This document shows positions 60,708 through 63,091 of a DNA stretch of 63,091 nucleotides, in pieces. The translations under genes were made by a program, and so were the position numbers. Each line of letters begins with the position of its first letter. The first letter of the stretch is position 1. Below the pieces are notes generated by a model, which was not told the DNA's origin, ran no database searches, and was given only the letters and a program-made list of their open reading frames with translations. Origin of the DNA: Actinoallomurus spadix (GTDB taxonomy: Bacteria > Actinomycetota > Actinomycetes > Streptosporangiales > Streptosporangiaceae); the NCBI RefSeq assembly GCF_024055725.1, contig NZ_JAMXMX010000038.1:1-63091 (forward strand). The letters run 5' to 3'.

Positions 60708-60877
60708 AGATCGACTCCTGGCTGCTTGACATCCTGGCCTGCCCCAACTGCCGGGGGGAGCTGAAGGCCGACGAGGCGGCCGACGAGCTCGTCTGCACCG
60801 GCACGTGCAAGTACGCCTACCCGGTGCGCGACGACATCCCGGTCCTCCTGGTGGACCAGGCGCGGACCCCGGCCTGA
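60704..60877 (+). CDS. Trm112-family zinc-ribbon protein
   Basis: A 57-residue protein with C13, C16, C31 and C35 (CPNC and CTGTC), the zinc-ribbon form of the Trm112 family, which activates methyltransferases in eukaryotes and archaea; bacterial versions are small and uncharacterised. The start is TTG at 60704, overlapping the manB stop, with GAAAGGAAG upstream. It is coupled between manB and the SIS isomerase gene. Confidence 0.88.
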   Translation: MKIDSWLLDILACPNCRGELKADEAADELVCTGTCKYAYPVRDDIPVLLVDQARTPA

Positions 60878-60878
60878 G

Positions 60879-62027
60879 ATGAGCCCGGTCGAGGTCGACC
60901 CCGGCCGCCTCGACGACGCCGAGGCGCTGGCCGCCGCCGATCCCGCAGACCTGCTGCGGTGCGTCGCGTCGGCCGCGGCGCAGGTCCGCGAGGCCCGGCT
61001 GTACACCGCCGAGGCGGGCGTCGAACGCATCGCGCAGGGCGGCCGGCCCCGTGCCATCGTGGTGGTCGGCACCAGCGGCTCCGGCTTCGCCGGGGAGATG
61101 CTGGCGGCCGTCTGCGGCGAGGGTTGCCGGGTGCCGATCACGACGGTGCGCGGTCACCGGCTTCCCGGCTGGGCCGGCGCCGCCGACCTGGTCATCGCCG
61201 TGTCCGGGCCGGGCGGCACCGAGGAGACCCTGACGGCGGCCGTCGAGGCCGTGCGCCGGGGCTGCCGCCTGCTGTGCGTCGGCGCCGCCGGATCCCCGCT
61301 GGCGGACATCGCCGTCCAGGCGGGAATGCCGTTCGTGCCCGTACGGGCGGCCGGGCCGGAGCGGGCGATGCTGTGGGGCCTGACCGTTCCGCTGCTGCTG
61401 GCCGCCCGCGCCCTCGGGCTGACCGACGTCACCGCGGAGGTGCTCGAACGCACGGCCGGGGTGCTGGAGGACGTGAGCCACCAGTGCCGCCCGGCGAGCG
61501 AGTCGTTCGTCAACCCCGCCAAGCAGGTCGCCCTGGAGCTCGCCGGGTCGGTGCCCGTCATCTGGGGTACGTCACCGATGACCGGGGCGGCCGCCCACCG
61601 GTTCGCGAGCCGGCTCGCGGCCGACGCCGCCTGCCCGGCCGTCCACGGTGAGCTGCCGGCCGCCTGGCACGACCAGGCGGCGCTGTTCGACGGCCCGTTC
61701 GGCGCCGGATCCGGCGGATCCGGCGGGTCCGCGGAGGAGGACTTCTTCCGCGACCGGGTCGACGAACCGGAGCCGACCCGGCTGTCCCTCGTGCTCCTTC
61801 ACGACGTGGAGGAGCATCCGCAGGTGACCAGGCGGCGGGAGATCGCCGCCGAGTTCGCCCGCGACCGTGCCGTACCCGTGGTGGAGCTGACGACCAGGGG
61901 AACCCATCCCCTGGAGCGGCTCGCCGGGCTCATCGCGCACATCGACTACATCAGCGTCTACCTGGCCCTGGCCGTCGGCGTCGACCCGTCGGCGACCATC
62001 CGGGAACCCGAAGAGAGGACCCCGTGA
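60879..62027 (+). CDS. SIS-domain phosphomannose/phosphoglucose isomerase-like protein
   Basis: A 382-residue protein with two SIS sugar-isomerase folds: an N-terminal VVVGTSGSGFAGEML...VIAVSGPGGTEETL and a C-terminal VPVIWGTSPMTGAAAHRF...ELPAAWHDQAALF. The layout fits bifunctional PGI/PMI enzymes that interconvert fructose-6-phosphate with mannose-6-phosphate. With ManB and the nucleotidyltransferase at 47267 it would give a full route to GDP-mannose. It starts just after the Trm112-like stop, on the same strand. Confidence 0.85.
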   Translation: MSPVEVDPGRLDDAEALAAADPADLLRCVASAAAQVREARLYTAEAGVERIAQGGRPRAIVVVGTSGSGFAGEMLAAVCGEGCRVPITTVRGHRLPGWAGAADLVIAVSGPGGTEETLTAAVEAVRRGCRLLCVGAAGSPLADIAVQAGMPFVPVRAAGPERAMLWGLTVPLLLAARALGLTDVTAEVLERTAGVLEDVSHQCRPASESFVNPAKQVALELAGSVPVIWGTSPMTGAAAHRFASRLAADAACPAVHGELPAAWHDQAALFDGPFGAGSGGSGGSAEEDFFRDRVDEPEPTRLSLVLLHDVEEHPQVTRRREIAAEFARDRAVPVVELTTRGTHPLERLAGLIAHIDYISVYLALAVGVDPSATIREPEERTP

Positions 62028-62061
62028 GTAACACCGGCCGCGCGACGGAGTGGGAGCGACC

Positions 62062-63018
62062 GTGAGTGCTGAAGGCGGTACCAAGGCGATCATTGCGGCA
62101 CTCGGGGCGAACCTCGGTATCGCGGTTGCGAAGTTCGTGGCGTTCGCGTTCACCGGATCGGCGTCGATGATGGCCGAGGGGGTGCACTCGATCGCCGACT
62201 CGGGCAACCAGGGTCTCCTGCTGCTCGGCAGCAAGCGGTCCAAGCGGGCCAGGGACCGTGAGCACCCGTTCGGCTACGGCAGCGAGCGCTACTTCTACGC
62301 CTTCATCGTCGCGGTCGTGCTGTTCACCGTCGGCGCGCTGTTCTCGCTGTACGAGGGCTGGCACAAGGTCACCGATCCGCACGACGTCGAGGACCCGGTC
62401 TGGGCGTTCGGCGTGCTGATCTTCGCGATCCTCCTCGAGGGCTACTCGTTCCGTACGGCGATCAAGGAGGCGAGCCGGACCCGGGGCGGGCAGAGCTGGG
62501 TGTCCTACATCCGCCGCGCCAAGGCGCCCGAGCTGCCGGTCGTGCTCCTGGAGGACTTCGCGGCCCTGATCGGCCTGGTCATCGCCCTCGTCTGCGTCGC
62601 GCTCGCGGTCGTCACCGGGAACGGCGTCTGGGACGGCGTCGGCTCGATGGCCATCGGCGTGCTGCTGGCGTTCGTGGCGATCGTGCTGGCCACCGAGACG
62701 AAGAGCATGCTCATCGGCGAGGCGGCGTCCACGGAGGTGGAGAAGCGCATTCTGGCCGAGCTGGGGTCCGTCGAGCAGGTCGACCGGGTCATCCACATCC
62801 GGACTCTGCACGTCGGCCCGGAGGAGCTGCTCGTCGCCGCCAAGATCGCGGTCACCCATGACGACACCGCCGCCGAGGTCGCCAAGGCGATCGACGCGGC
62901 CGAGAAGCGCATACGTGCCGCCGTCCCGATGGCCCGTCACATCTACCTCGAACCCGACCTGGACCGCTCCGCCCTCTCCTCGGGCCAGCAGCCCTCGAAG
63001 TCCGGTCGCTCGGCCTGA
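62062..63018 (+). CDS. cation diffusion facilitator (CDF) transporter
   Basis: A 318-residue CDF metal-efflux protein with six membrane helices in the first 220 residues and a cytoplasmic C-terminal metal-binding domain. Metal-site motifs are AEGVHSIADSGNQ in helix II (His and Asp) and VLLEDFAALIG (Asp) in helix V, with DREHPFGYGSERYFYAF between. It exports Zn, Mn, Fe or Co by proton antiport; the ion is not clear. GTG at 62062 is supported by GGGAG six bases upstream; GTG at 62050 is an alternative. The last 73 bases of the window hold nothing that I recognise. Confidence 0.88.
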   Translation: MSAEGGTKAIIAALGANLGIAVAKFVAFAFTGSASMMAEGVHSIADSGNQGLLLLGSKRSKRARDREHPFGYGSERYFYAFIVAVVLFTVGALFSLYEGWHKVTDPHDVEDPVWAFGVLIFAILLEGYSFRTAIKEASRTRGGQSWVSYIRRAKAPELPVVLLEDFAALIGLVIALVCVALAVVTGNGVWDGVGSMAIGVLLAFVAIVLATETKSMLIGEAASTEVEKRILAELGSVEQVDRVIHIRTLHVGPEELLVAAKIAVTHDDTAAEVAKAIDAAEKRIRAAVPMARHIYLEPDLDRSALSSGQQPSKSGRSA

Positions 63019-63091
63019 CACCGGCGCGGTAGCCGCTCCGACGGGCCCGATCCGCCCGCCGAGCATCGTGGCCCGCTCCCGCATGCCGACG

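Noticed and set aside
59307-61481. 724-codon minus-strand ORF over manB and the SIS gene
   Set aside because: Shadow of two clear enzymes; no recognisable motif and low-complexity Arg/Gly/Val content.
10415-62027. Classical secondary-metabolite gene cluster
   Set aside because: No PKS, NRPS, terpene synthase or RiPP genes are present; the glycosyltransferases belong to envelope-polymer synthesis.
1-63091. CRISPR array, tRNA, rRNA or complete insertion sequence
   Set aside because: I saw no regularly spaced repeats of 25-40 bases with unique spacers, no tRNA T-loop/acceptor pattern and no transposase motifs. Visual search may miss a single tRNA.

Overview
The window is high-GC DNA (about 70 percent or more by eye) with GTG and TTG starts, tight ATGA/GTGA gene overlaps and several gene families confined to or typical of Actinobacteria: DUF397, WhiB, FbiA/FbiB/FbiC (coenzyme F420), TIGR03089, DUF3499, DUF5941 and two-domain LCP proteins. 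It looks like a chromosomal segment of a filamentous actinomycete. Streptosporangiales or a related order is my guess; the sequence alone does not fix the genus.

Layout. (1) 1-2.5 kb is an eroded accessory patch: a partial ORF, a DUF397 protein, a relic of a small membrane-protein gene, the C-terminal quarter of a trehalohydrolase (treZ) gene, and two intact tandem paralogues of the membrane-protein gene. (2) 2.5-13 kb holds a GlxA-like regulator with a divergent quinone oxidoreductase, a two-component system, GtrA, purK-purE, an acyl-CoA dehydrogenase, a UDP-glucose dehydrogenase and a STAS protein. (3) 13-16.7 kb has a membrane protein, a first LCP ligase and a GT2. (4) 16.7-23.5 kb is the most interesting block: an IspD-family cytidylyltransferase diverging from a tightly coupled operon. 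That operon encodes a nucleotidyltransferase-like/CDP-alcohol phosphotransferase fusion, a DUF5941 membrane protein, a LicC/IPCT-like nucleotidyltransferase, a glycerol-1-phosphate-dehydrogenase-like enzyme, a second CDP-alcohol phosphotransferase and a GT2. (5) 23.6-28.3 kb has a long hairpin, a truncated XRE regulator, a HelD-like helicase and a membrane-anchored beta-propeller protein. (6) 28.3-39 kb is a glycopolymer locus: UDP-GlcNAc 2-epimerase and UDP-ManNAc-type dehydrogenase, several GT4 enzymes including a double-domain one, an acyltransferase and a second LCP ligase. (7) 39-48 kb has a polytopic glycosyltransferase with a DPM/GtrB-like GT2 partner, more GT4s, thioredoxin, a flippase-like membrane protein, a methyltransferase and a sugar-1-phosphate nucleotidyltransferase that appears to start with CTG. 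(8) 48-63 kb has a DNA glycosylase, FbiC, a small secreted protein, a solute-binding protein, an HxlR/SnoaL pair, FbiB-FbiA, a WhiB2-like regulator, a degenerate metallopeptidase, DUF3499, phosphomannomutase, Trm112-like protein, a SIS isomerase and a cation diffusion facilitator.

How it fits together. The flanks (GtrA, purK, purE, acyl-CoA dehydrogenase; then LCP, TIGR03089, sugar nucleotidyltransferase, fbiB, fbiA, whiB, metallopeptidase, DUF3499, PMM, SIS) resemble, from memory, the mycobacterial block around Rv3255-Rv3277. Between them sit tens of kilobases of envelope-polymer genes. The enzymes could supply UDP-GlcA, UDP-ManNAcA, GDP-mannose (or a similar activated sugar), a polyprenyl-phosphate sugar and a CDP-activated polyol, and two LCP proteins could ligate products to peptidoglycan. 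No obvious Wzx/Wzy or TagGH exporter is present in the window.
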